Of a stretch of 39,610 bases of DNA, positions 32,642 through 39,610 are shown piece after piece (the stretch's first letter is position 1; the number at the start of each line of letters is the position of its first letter). Location: assembly GCA_947461795.1 (NCBI GenBank), contig CANHMG010000010.1, positions 1 to 39,610 on the forward strand. The letters run 5' to 3'. A model generated the notes under the pieces. The model saw only the letters and a list, made by a program, of their open reading frames with translations. It did no database searches and was not told where the DNA came from. Source of the DNA: Flavobacteriaceae bacterium. Lineage in GTDB: Bacteria; Bacteroidota; Bacteroidia; Flavobacteriales; Flavobacteriaceae. A program made the translations under genes and the position numbers.

Positions 32642-33107
32642 TTTTATACGTGTTAGTTTCTTTTTTCCAAATCACGGTAAAGCGCCCCACTTTGGGTTTA
32701 GCATTGGGTTCTGCACTGTTGTGAAATTGATGCAAGCCAATTTCGATAGCCCCAAAATCTTCGATAGGATATACTTCGATACTTCCTTTGATCAATTCAC
32801 GCGTTACTTTCCCACAGATATTTTTTTTAGTGGCAGCAATGAGTTCAGATTTTGAAGTCATCAATCCTCCTTTGTCGTGGTAAAACTCAATGTCCTCTGA
32901 AAAATAGCGAGCATAAGTTTCTAAATTTTTATCGCAAGTATTGTAGGCTCCAAAAAAGGAGGAATCTAATCGGACAATTTCTTCATAGAGCTGCCTATCG
33001 TCGGGCTGGTAGTTTTTGGTAAGTGGATACGTATATTGTTTGGAAGAAGTGCAACTTGTAAAAACAATAACTAACAAAGCTATTCGAAGATAATTGAAAC
33101 GGTTCAT
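32616..33107 (-). CDS. DUF4440 (SnoaL/NTF2-like) lipoprotein
   Basis: This 163-residue protein has a lipoprotein signal (MNRFNYLRIALLVIVFTSC, lipobox Cys19) and an NTF2-like fold with DUF4440 marks (LDSSFFGAYNTCDKN, YFSEDIEFYHDKGG, HQFHN, GRFTVIWKKE). It is probably anchored in the periplasm. The fold binds small molecules, but no function can be assigned. It ends naturally at VRVISLH, as in relatives. The 293-base spacer 33108-33400 beyond it is AT-rich and holds the start regions of two divergent genes but no box I trust. Confidence 0.85.
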   Translation of the reverse strand: MNRFNYLRIALLVIVFTSCTSSKQYTYPLTKNYQPDDRQLYEEIVRLDSSFFGAYNTCDKNLETYARYFSEDIEFYHDKGGLMTSKSELIAATKKNICGKVTRELIKGSIEVYPIEDFGAIEIGLHQFHNSAEPNAKPKVGRFTVIWKKETNTYKIVRVISLH

Positions 33108-33400
33108 AATTTTGATTTGATGATGAATAGGTTTGACTAAAATTTGAAAATTCGTTACACTCTTAATCTGAAAATTACATCAAACTATCATTATAATTTG
33201 TTTAAGTTTTAGCTAAATCATTATATCTTTTTTTGTATCAAAAATACTACTTTTCTTAAATTCAAATAACTTAATTTTTTGTCTGTTAATGATAAGAGCC
33301 ACCTTGCTTTCATAGCTATAAATCAAATTGACATTACTCTTATTATAATTAATTGTTTACTTTTACTTTCATTCTTTATTATTAATCAAACTCAAAAACA

Positions 33401-34759
33401 ATGAAGAAAACTAACGCGCTATTTATTTTAATAATTTCATTTTTCACTACCTTTTCTTATTCTCAAATTACCGAAGAAAGTACGGTAATACAGCAAACAG
33501 TAGTAGCAACCAATTTAAACGTGCCTTGGGACATGGTTTACGGGCAAGACGGTTGGATTTGGATTACCGAACTAGGAGGGGACATCAAAAGAATGAATCC
33601 TACAACCTATGAAATGCAACAAATATTCACGATTCCTGATGTAGCACTTTTTGGTTTTAGTGTCGGATTGCATTCGATGGTTTTGGATCCTAATTTTGTA
33701 ACTTCTCCGTATTTATATGTGCATTACGCCAATACCACTACAACTTCAAAAATAGTACGATACGAGTACGATGCGACCAACAATACTTTAATAAACCCAA
33801 CAATTATACTTGGAAATATCCCTGCAGGGGTTTCTCATAATGGGTCTAGAATGGTAATATTAGGTGATAAATTATTCATCACTTTAGGGGATACGTATAG
33901 TACTCCAGCCTTAGCACAAGATCTAAATTCTATCAATGGCAAAGTGTTGCGAATGAATTTAGACGGCAGTATTCCTAGTGACAATCCGATGCCAGGTAAA
34001 TATATTTGGTCTTTTGGTCATAGAAATCCACAAGGATTGTGTTATGCCAATGGAAAAATGTACAGTTCTGAACATGGAACTGGTTCGAATGATGAAATCA
34101 ATATTATTGAAGTAAACCGAAATTATGGTTGGTCGACTGTAGAAGGAGTTTGCAATACGGCAGCAGAAATCACTTTTTGTACGGCTAATAATGTGAAAGA
34201 ACCCATTTGGAGTTGGTCCCCATCAATAGCGCCTTGTGGCTTAGATTACTATCAAAACAGTGCCATTCCCGAATGGAATAATTCGTTGTTATTGGCGGTT
34301 TTAAAAGATAAAAAACTGATTCAATTAAAATTGAATGATGACGGAACACAAATTGTGCAACAAAATTTTCTCATAACGAATACCTATGGAAGATTGCGCG
34401 ATGTTTTGGTAATTCCTGATGGACGTGTTTTTATTTGCACCTCTAATAGAGATTACACTGGGACACCAATCGCTACGGATGATAGAATTATTGAATTAAA
34501 AAACAACGCCTTGAATGTCGCTAATTATACCAATGCTGCTTCCTCTATATATCCCGTTCCTTCCGATTCGATACTCAACATCGAAACGGAGAGTAAGGTT
34601 GGTTTTGTATTCATTTTCAACGGAGAAGGCAAAGAAGTATACTCAGGCAAATTTTCTAAACAAGTGGATGTCAGCAAACTTGCTTCGGGAATGTATACGT
34701 TGCAATTATTGGATTCCGAAAATAAAATGGTAAGTGCAAAGAAAATAATTATCAAATAA
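33401..34759 (+). CDS. Secreted PQQ-dependent sugar (glucose/sorbosone) dehydrogenase-like protein with T9SS tail
   Basis: This 452-residue protein has a signal peptide (MKKTNALFILIISFFTTFSYSQ), a soluble six-bladed beta-propeller, and a C-terminal T9SS type A sorting domain (about 378-452, with IYPVPSDSILNIE and LASGMYTLQLLD). Propeller marks of the GSDH family include VPWDMVYGQDG, HSMVLDPNF, SHNGSRMVI (the catalytic His region), LRMNLDGSIPSDNP, SFGHRNPQGL and SSEHGTGSNDE. It should oxidise aldoses or a related sugar with PQQ at the cell surface, although no PQQ synthesis genes are in the window. Confidence 0.92.
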   Translation: MKKTNALFILIISFFTTFSYSQITEESTVIQQTVVATNLNVPWDMVYGQDGWIWITELGGDIKRMNPTTYEMQQIFTIPDVALFGFSVGLHSMVLDPNFVTSPYLYVHYANTTTTSKIVRYEYDATNNTLINPTIILGNIPAGVSHNGSRMVILGDKLFITLGDTYSTPALAQDLNSINGKVLRMNLDGSIPSDNPMPGKYIWSFGHRNPQGLCYANGKMYSSEHGTGSNDEINIIEVNRNYGWSTVEGVCNTAAEITFCTANNVKEPIWSWSPSIAPCGLDYYQNSAIPEWNNSLLLAVLKDKKLIQLKLNDDGTQIVQQNFLITNTYGRLRDVLVIPDGRVFICTSNRDYTGTPIATDDRIIELKNNALNVANYTNAASSIYPVPSDSILNIETESKVGFVFIFNGEGKEVYSGKFSKQVDVSKLASGMYTLQLLDSENKMVSAKKIIIK

Positions 34760-34845
34760 TCTTGACCTTTCTAAAATAAAGCCTATTCTTTATTGGATTA
34801 AATATTATTTTACATATTTTCGAATAACTTTTAACGTAAAAATCT

Positions 34846-35532
34846 ATGAACTCAGAAAATCTAATGTTATCTCAAGCTTCAGATCTTGAAAAAGCTACTT
34901 TTTATAAAAAAACGTATTTGCATGTAGCGTATGCTTTATTAGCATTTATTGTAGTGGAAACTTTATTGTTGCAATTGGTTCCAGCAGAAATGATAATCTA
35001 TATGATTAGTGGTCGTTTTGTTTGGTTGTTTATCATTGGCCTTTTTTGGTTAGGCACTACCATGTCTAACAAAATGGCTTTTGCACCAACTCAAAACCAG
35101 CAATATTTAGGGCTTGGATTGTACGTACTTCTTGAAGCCATTATTTTTCTACCGATGATTACTATTGCCATGCTATATGCAGGTGGAGGCATGATTATGC
35201 AAGCCGCAGTAATTACGCTGTTTATGTTTTCTGGATTAACGGCGGTGGTCTTTTTTACCAAAACTGACTTCTCTTTTTTAAGAACTGCCTTGATCGTTGG
35301 TGGTTTTATTTCTTTAGGAACCATAGTAGTAGGAGCCATCTTTGGTTTCGACTTAGGCTTGTGGTTCTCCGTAGGAATGGTCGTTTTAGCCTCGGCTAGT
35401 ATCTTATACCAAACCAGTCAAATAAAAGATCAATACAATACAGATCAATACGTTGGTGCAGCTTTACAGTTGTTTGCTTCTATTATGCTTTTGTTCTGGT
35501 ATGTGTTGCGTATTTTGATGAGTAAAAAATAG
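34846..35532 (+). CDS. Bax inhibitor-1/YccA family membrane protein
   Basis: This 228-residue inner-membrane protein has about seven helices. Family marks are KATFYKKTYLHVAYALLAF at the start, the central FSGLTAVVFFTKTDFSFLR, and the YVGAALQLFASIMLLFWYVL end. Members are pH-sensitive calcium leak channels in other bacteria (BsYetJ); the function here is untested. It is followed by a strong terminator and appears monocistronic. Confidence 0.93.
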   Translation: MNSENLMLSQASDLEKATFYKKTYLHVAYALLAFIVVETLLLQLVPAEMIIYMISGRFVWLFIIGLFWLGTTMSNKMAFAPTQNQQYLGLGLYVLLEAIIFLPMITIAMLYAGGGMIMQAAVITLFMFSGLTAVVFFTKTDFSFLRTALIVGGFISLGTIVVGAIFGFDLGLWFSVGMVVLASASILYQTSQIKDQYNTDQYVGAALQLFASIMLLFWYVLRILMSKK

Positions 35533-35553
35533 TAAATAGAATTTGTGTAATAC

Positions 35554-35582
35554 AAAAAAGCCGAGTTGATCTCGGCTTTTTT
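35554..35582. terminator. Terminator after the Bax inhibitor-1 gene
   Basis: AAAAAAGCCGAG and CTCGGCTTTTTT form a 12 bp perfect stem with loop TTGAT. It works in both directions and can also serve the convergent small gene ending at 35624. Confidence 0.92.
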
Positions 35583-35623
35583 TATAGGTCAAAACACCTA
35601 TTTAATCTATTCGTATAATTCAA

Positions 35624-35899
35624 TTATGCCATTACTTCAGCATCAGCAATAACTTGAATAACCTCCGAGACTACTTTGGCACTCGCTTCCGAACGTCCAG
35701 AATGAATAAAATCTTTGATAGAAAGCTGGATGAGATGTTGGTACACCAAATCTGAAAAAGGATTGTTTTGAGAAACAAAAGTGATACGCTTCATTTCTTC
35801 CATGATAACGATATATATTTTACCAATATTCATTTTGTCGGTCTCAGACAACAATTGCGTGAGTAAGGTAACTAATTGAACGGGTTTTTCAGTTTTCAT
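35624..35899 (-). CDS. Small conserved-looking protein of unknown function
   Basis: This 91-residue protein starts at ATG 35899 (MKTEKPVQLVTLLTQLL); the frame continues to 35947, but that N-terminus is not convincing. It is helical and soluble, without Cys, signal peptide or membrane segment, and contains MEEMKRITFVSQNNPFSD. I do not recognise the family. The good helical periodicity and its own spacer (with a terminator on the far side) support a real gene. Confidence 0.65.
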   Translation of the reverse strand: MKTEKPVQLVTLLTQLLSETDKMNIGKIYIVIMEEMKRITFVSQNNPFSDLVYQHLIQLSIKDFIHSGRSEASAKVVSEVIQVIADAEVMA

Positions 35900-36119
35900 T
35901 ATAGGGAGTTTGTACAAACGTATTAAAAAGAGGGAAAACAAATGCAATTTTTGATGAAGGTTTTTTTAATCTTACTAGAAAATCAGGAAATCAAAAATGC
36001 AACGTAGTCTTTTTTGTTAGGCGAATCACTTATGTTTGAATCACTATTAGTTCGATAATTAGAAGCATTGCAAAATGAATTTTTTTATACATTTACACAA
36101 TTACTTGAAAAGAGCTATC

Positions 36120-37763
36120 ATGAAAAAACTATTACTTTCAGTTGCACTAGGTTGCCTACTTTCATCCCAGGCACAATTGCGTTTGGTGAAGAACCACGAC
36201 GGCAATAATTCGTCTGGTGCTTTGCCAAGATTGGTTATGAATAACCGTTTGATTTATACTGCTACGGAAGGGGCGATTAACTATCCTTTTTTTACCGATG
36301 GGACTACCGATAACAGTTCGAATATTATTGATGCCACAACGGGTTTGGTTGCTATGACCACAGGTACCGCTTTTAGCAATGCAGTTTTGAACGGAGAAGC
36401 ACATTTCTTAGCGAGTTTTAACAGTGTCAGTACGGGCTCTTTTAGTCGCATTACGAAAGCTGGATTTAACAGTACAGCATGCAATGCTTATGGCAATCTA
36501 GCTACATTTACGGGGTCGGCCACTTCGCAATTGAGTAGACAAGTTGTATTGAATAACCAAATACTTTTCGCTCCTAATATCGTTGCTTCTGGTAATGCCA
36601 CAGGTATTGAATTGTATAAATCAGATGGCTCCACTATTAGTTTAGTCAAGAATATCAACACCACAGCTGCTGCATCCTCGCAACCTTCTGGACATACGGT
36701 GTTGAATTCGTCGTGTTTTTTTACTGCCAATGACGGCAGTGTAAGTAAGTTATGGAAAACCGACGGTACTACTGCGGGAACGGTACCTTATATTGATCTC
36801 AATACCAATACAACAATTGCCAATCCTTCTGGATTAGCAGTTTTCGGAAATGAGTTGGTGTATGCTGCCGCTCCAAATTCAAATACAGGTAACGAATTAT
36901 ACAAAACCGACGGAGCTGGGAATGTAACTTTAATAAAAGACATAGCAACCACGCTGTTGGCAAGCAGCAATCCACGTGAGATTTCCGTTTTGGGCAATTG
37001 GATCTATTTTAGCGCAGACAACGGTTCCACTGGACGAGAATTATGGAGGTCAAACGGAACCAACGCCGGAACCCAATTGATTAAAGATATTAATGGAGTA
37101 GGAGGCGGTGGCGGTATGCCAACCTTGAGTAGCAATCCTTCCGACTTTTTCCAAGTGGGATCCAATGTATATTTTACAGCAAATAATGGAATTAACGGAG
37201 AAGAATTGTGGAAAACAACAGGTTCTGCTCTTGGAACGGTTATGGTTAAAGACATAACCCCAGGATCAGATAGCACTATCATTAGTGATATGACCGAATA
37301 CAATGGGAAACTTTATTTTACAGCTTCCAATGTGATCGATTTTGACTCCAATTTGTGGGTTACCGACGGAACGACTGCAGGTACGGTAAAGATCCCCATT
37401 AATCCAGCAGGAGATAGTGACATTAGCAACCTAATGGTATTTAACTACGATTTGTATTTTGGAGCTAATGACGGTAGCGGCATTGGAACGGAATTGTATG
37501 CTTATCATGATCCGAGTTTAGGAACAGAAACCTCAATAGCAACAGAAAAAAAAATGATTTTGTTTCCGAATCCGTCACGTGATTCATTCGAATTACAATC
37601 GGAGGATAACATCCAACAGGTGGCAATTTATTCACTACAAGGGCAATTGGTCAAGTTATTTGAGAAACAGTTGCATTATGATGTAACGGATCTAGCCAAG
37701 GGTGTGTATTTGGTTAAAATTATTGGAGACAAATCGGTCTTTCAGAAATTGACGAAAGAGTAG
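36120..37763 (+). CDS. ELWxxDGT-repeat surface protein with T9SS tail
   Basis: This 547-residue protein starts at ATG 36120 with a signal peptide (MKKLLLSVALGCLLSSQAQ). The body holds at least six copies of a repeat marked by ELYKSDGS, LWKTDGT, ELYKTDGA, ELWRSNGT, ELWKTTGS and LWVTDGT, spaced about 45-65 residues and each followed by an AGTxxIKDI-like stretch. This is the ELWxxDGT repeat, likely blades of a beta-propeller. A T9SS type A sorting domain (from about residue 485, ILFPNPSRDSF) ends the protein. It is surface-exposed or secreted, probably for binding. An upstream ATG at 36075 would add fifteen residues and is not needed. Confidence 0.92.
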   Translation: MKKLLLSVALGCLLSSQAQLRLVKNHDGNNSSGALPRLVMNNRLIYTATEGAINYPFFTDGTTDNSSNIIDATTGLVAMTTGTAFSNAVLNGEAHFLASFNSVSTGSFSRITKAGFNSTACNAYGNLATFTGSATSQLSRQVVLNNQILFAPNIVASGNATGIELYKSDGSTISLVKNINTTAAASSQPSGHTVLNSSCFFTANDGSVSKLWKTDGTTAGTVPYIDLNTNTTIANPSGLAVFGNELVYAAAPNSNTGNELYKTDGAGNVTLIKDIATTLLASSNPREISVLGNWIYFSADNGSTGRELWRSNGTNAGTQLIKDINGVGGGGGMPTLSSNPSDFFQVGSNVYFTANNGINGEELWKTTGSALGTVMVKDITPGSDSTIISDMTEYNGKLYFTASNVIDFDSNLWVTDGTTAGTVKIPINPAGDSDISNLMVFNYDLYFGANDGSGIGTELYAYHDPSLGTETSIATEKKMILFPNPSRDSFELQSEDNIQQVAIYSLQGQLVKLFEKQLHYDVTDLAKGVYLVKIIGDKSVFQKLTKE

Positions 37764-37977
37764 ACAAGAAGACTTTGCAGTTTATGCGCTATTGGGACTT
37801 CTATGGTTTTCTATTGAATGCTTTAAAGATTGAGAAATTAGAGGTCGCTCTAACTTCACAACTTGAATGACAGAATAAGAAGTGAATTATACAATTTTTT
37901 CTAAGAATACTGCAATTCAGTTCATAGGCTAAAGTCTAAATTCGTAGTATGTTTTAACTCTTAAAAGCTAACTAATC

Positions 37978-38232
37978 ATGAAAAAAATATTTGTATCCAT
38001 TCTCTTTTTTGTAGGAATCGCAGTTGGCATTGCTCAGGTTGAAAAAGAAGGAGATCGTCAAGAAACAGATCAAGACAAAATACAACAAGAACCGCAACGC
38101 CCAGCTCAAATTGACCAAGAACGTGCTTCTAGAATAGAGGCACAACGTACCTTCAATGAGAAACTCGAAAAAAAGAAAGCTAAAAAACTAGCAAGAAAGG
38201 AAGCAAGAGAGGAAGTAAGAGTATTACGTTAG
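37978..38232 (+). CDS. Small exported charged helical protein
   Basis: This 84-residue protein has a clear signal peptide (MKKIFVSILFFVGIAVGIAQ). The mature part has about 64 residues, rich in Gln, Glu, Lys and Arg, with one probable long helix (RTFNEKLEKKKAKKLARKEA). There is no Cys and no known domain. Similar small periplasmic proteins with basic helices occur in Flavobacteria without assigned function. The spacer 37764-37977 before it shows nothing clear. A hairpin element follows directly. Confidence 0.65.
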   Translation: MKKIFVSILFFVGIAVGIAQVEKEGDRQETDQDKIQQEPQRPAQIDQERASRIEAQRTFNEKLEKKKAKKLARKEAREEVRVLR

Positions 38233-38234
38233 TT

Positions 38235-38306
38235 TAACAATAGCAATCGGATATTTGTTATGGCTCAAAGTCGGGAGACTTTGCGTATCAGAGTTTGCTA
38301 TTGTTA
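38235..38306. repeat. Nested stem-loop element downstream of the small exported protein
   Basis: Outer stem TAACAATAGCAA (38235-38246) with TTGCTATTGTTA (38295-38306), 12 bp perfect. Middle GATA (38250-38253) with TATC (38286-38289). Inner hairpin CAAAGTC (38266-38272) with GACTTTG (38277-38283) around GGGA. All pairings are nested in 72 bases. It is not followed at once by a T-run, so it is not a simple terminator. It could be a small RNA, an mRNA 3' end structure or a mobile repeat. Confidence 0.6.
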
Positions 38307-38389
38307 TGTAGTTCTTTTTTGTCCTAAAACTGTTATCGAATTTTGCATTTCAAACCACCTGAAGCAAAACTCAAGGTAGGCGAACGCTT

Positions 38390-39142
38390 TTATTTTCGGT
38401 ATATTGTAGTGGGCGCTGATTGCGATTTCGCATACAAAACCACATCACCGATTGTCACCCTTTCAGGAGCATTTAATGCATAAGCAATTACATCCGCGAT
38501 ATCTTCTGGTTGTAAAGGCTCAAAGCCCTCATATACTTTTTTAGCCCTTTCTTTATCTCCTTTAAACCGGACTTCTGAAAATTCAGTTTCTACTGCGCCA
38601 GGAGCTATATTTGTTATTTTAATTCCATGTTCTGTTAAGTCAAGTCTCATGCCTTCGCTAATGGCCTCTACCGCTTTTTTTGAAGCGCAATAAACAGCTC
38701 CGTTGGCATAGGTTTGTTTTCCAGCGACAGAACTTAAATTGAAGATATGGCCTTTTCTTCGTTCCATCATTGTCGGGATGACCATTCTAGAGACATAGAG
38801 CAACCCTTTCACATTACTATCAATCATGGCATCCCAATCATCGAGATCTCCTGCATCGATAGAAGATAAGCCATGTGCATTGCCAGCACTATTTACTACT
38901 ACTTCTATATTTTTCCATTCACTCGGCAATGAATTAAGTTGAAGATCAACTTCTTTTCTATTGCGAACATCAAAAATTAAAGTGATTACTTGCACCGTTT
39001 TTGATACTTGATTTTTCAGGGCTTCTAATTTTTCTTCACGGCGCCCACATATAATTAAATCATAGCCATTTTCCGCTAATTTAATGGCTGTTGCTTTTCC
39101 TATTCCTGAACTTGCGCCTGTTACTAATGCTATTTTTGTCAT
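38390..39142 (-). CDS. SDR family NAD(P)-dependent oxidoreductase
   Basis: This is a 250-residue classical short-chain dehydrogenase starting at ATG 39142 (MTKIALVTGASSGIGKATAI). The cofactor motif TGASSGIG is present, with NSAGNAHG as the NAG-like motif. The catalytic Ser is in HIFNLSSVAGKQ, and the Tyr-Lys pair is in AVYCASKKAV (YxxxK). An Arg after the second strand (CGRREEKL) favours NADP(H). It resembles YdfG-like serine/3-hydroxy acid dehydrogenases, but the substrate is open. A longer frame to 39193 runs into the repeat-rich spacer. Confidence 0.93.
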   Translation of the reverse strand: MTKIALVTGASSGIGKATAIKLAENGYDLIICGRREEKLEALKNQVSKTVQVITLIFDVRNRKEVDLQLNSLPSEWKNIEVVVNSAGNAHGLSSIDAGDLDDWDAMIDSNVKGLLYVSRMVIPTMMERRKGHIFNLSSVAGKQTYANGAVYCASKKAVEAISEGMRLDLTEHGIKITNIAPGAVETEFSEVRFKGDKERAKKVYEGFEPLQPEDIADVIAYALNAPERVTIGDVVLYAKSQSAPTTIYRK

Positions 39143-39159
39143 TTTGTATGGATTATAAA

Positions 39160-39376
39160 CTATTTTTAAAGTGATGCCAACGCTCCCGTGCAAATACTTT
39201 TGCGAGGTGCTTCTTACTAAAGGCCCGTAACAAAAGGATGGACTCCGTCGAATCTTCGATTTGCTTCGTCATTCGCTACGTTCTAGTCGGGCGGTAGCGT
39301 GTTATCTGTTTGTTTTTGTGGGCACGGACTGCAAGTCCGCGCTATCCGTCGCGAGAAGAACATCCGCGCGATCGGT
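39160..39376. repeat. GC-richer spacer with several inverted repeats
   Basis: The spacer between the SDR start and the next stop holds four inverted repeats. GCAAA/TTTGC lies near 39190-39203. GCCCG (39223-39227) pairs with CGGGC (39288-39292), and TAACA (39228-39232) pairs with TGTTA (39300-39304); these two pairings cross. CGCTAC (39274-39279) pairs with GTAGCG (39294-39299). A tight hairpin CGGACT-GCA-AGTCCG spans 39325-39339. The last hairpin resembles short dispersed hairpins common in Bacteroidota spacers. No ORF here looks real. Confidence 0.5.
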
Positions 39377-39610
39377 TTATTTCTTTTTACTATTCAATTT
39401 TGGTGTAACATCTTTAACAGTATTTGTTTTTGCTGCATCATCATCTATTACTTGTTCTTTTACCGAAGCAAAATCAATTGCTTTTAGGTCAATTTTTCTA
39501 ATCTGTCTATTCCACATAGTATGATAATAATAGACTTTGTTTTTTAAATCAGATGCCGAAGTTACTTGAGTTGCGCTTACTATGTCTGTTGGTAGATGCT
39601 CTTTTGGAAC
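39377..39610 (-). CDS. Linear amide C-N hydrolase (choloylglycine hydrolase/penicillin acylase family), C-terminal fragment
   Basis: The frame runs in from the window's right edge and encodes the last 77 residues. The stretch SATQVTSASDLKNKVYYYHT followed by WNRQIRKIDLKAIDF matches the C-terminal strands of the Ntn-type linear-amide hydrolases (choloylglycine hydrolase, penicillin V acylase). The tail after that is acidic, then basic (LNSKKK). The N-terminal catalytic Cys lies outside the window, so activity cannot be judged. Confidence 0.7.
   Translation of the reverse strand, partial: VPKEHLPTDIVSATQVTSASDLKNKVYYYHTMWNRQIRKIDLKAIDFASVKEQVIDDDAAKTNTVKDVTPKLNSKKK

Noticed and set aside
32640..32670. 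Programmed frameshift joining the DUF4440 gene to the T9SS tail
   Set aside because: The six-A run is not a proper slippery heptamer for the +1 frame needed, and the DUF4440 protein ends at its normal length.
1..39610. CRISPR array, prophage, insertion sequence, tRNA or rRNA genes
   Set aside because: No regularly spaced repeats, transposase or phage proteins, cloverleaf or ribosomal sequence was found on either strand.

Overview
The window reads as AT-rich chromosomal DNA of a Flavobacterium-like member of the Bacteroidota. Four things point there: a fused CcoN-CcoO oxidase with a mono-haem CcoP, several proteins with type IX secretion (T9SS) C-terminal tails, promoters of the TTG / TAnnTTTG type with no clear Shine-Dalgarno sequences, and typical neighbours (OstA-like protein, DUF349 protein, OMP beta-barrel receptor). 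I see no tRNA, rRNA, CRISPR array, prophage or intact insertion sequence. Both ends cut through a gene.

Layout. 1-5872: a cbb3 oxidase operon on the + strand (ccoNO, ccoQ-like, ccoP, ccoG, ccoH/fixH-like, a SafE-type membrane protein, a YdcH-type small protein), closed by a perfect palindromic terminator. It meets convergent hemN (oxygen-independent haem synthesis), whose promoter carries an FNR/CRP-like inverted repeat. 7377-15141: a minus-strand run with a DUF349 protein, aroE, a TPR protein, a class III aminotransferase and an OstA/LptA-like protein. Divergent from it is a secreted GH13 amylase (15273-17234). 17282-22524: nhaA, purA, a Fur-family regulator and a soluble hybrid histidine kinase, all on the minus strand. 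22640-24657: yaaA and a secreted C1-family peptidase (+). 24720-27781: a glutamine amidotransferase (pabA/trpG), two YceI paralogues, a nitroreductase and a MarR regulator (minus). A rhodanese gene diverges from marR across two palindromic operators. 28339-32284: an outer-membrane beta-barrel receptor, an SRAP/HMCES-type protein and a membrane protein. 32357-37763: a DUF4440 lipoprotein, an orphan T9SS tail, a PQQ-type sugar dehydrogenase with a T9SS tail, a Bax inhibitor-1 family protein, a small unknown and an ELWxxDGT-repeat secreted protein. 37978-39610: a small secreted charged protein, an SDR oxidoreductase, a repeat-rich spacer and the C-terminus of a linear-amide hydrolase.

How the genes fit together. 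The left end is a micro-oxic respiration and haem-supply block. The marR-nitroreductase-yceI transcript and the divergent rhodanese look like one small stress regulon (electrophile, quinone or nitro-compound), because candidate operators cover both promoters. Most of the rest is housekeeping or scattered secreted proteins. The least explained material lies between genes: several imperfect stem-loop elements (about 9780-9830, 12188-12272, 19740-19824, 38235-38306, 39160-39376) that look like dispersed, structured, non-coding repeats. I found no large new system. The MarR operator pair and these structured elements are the best leads.
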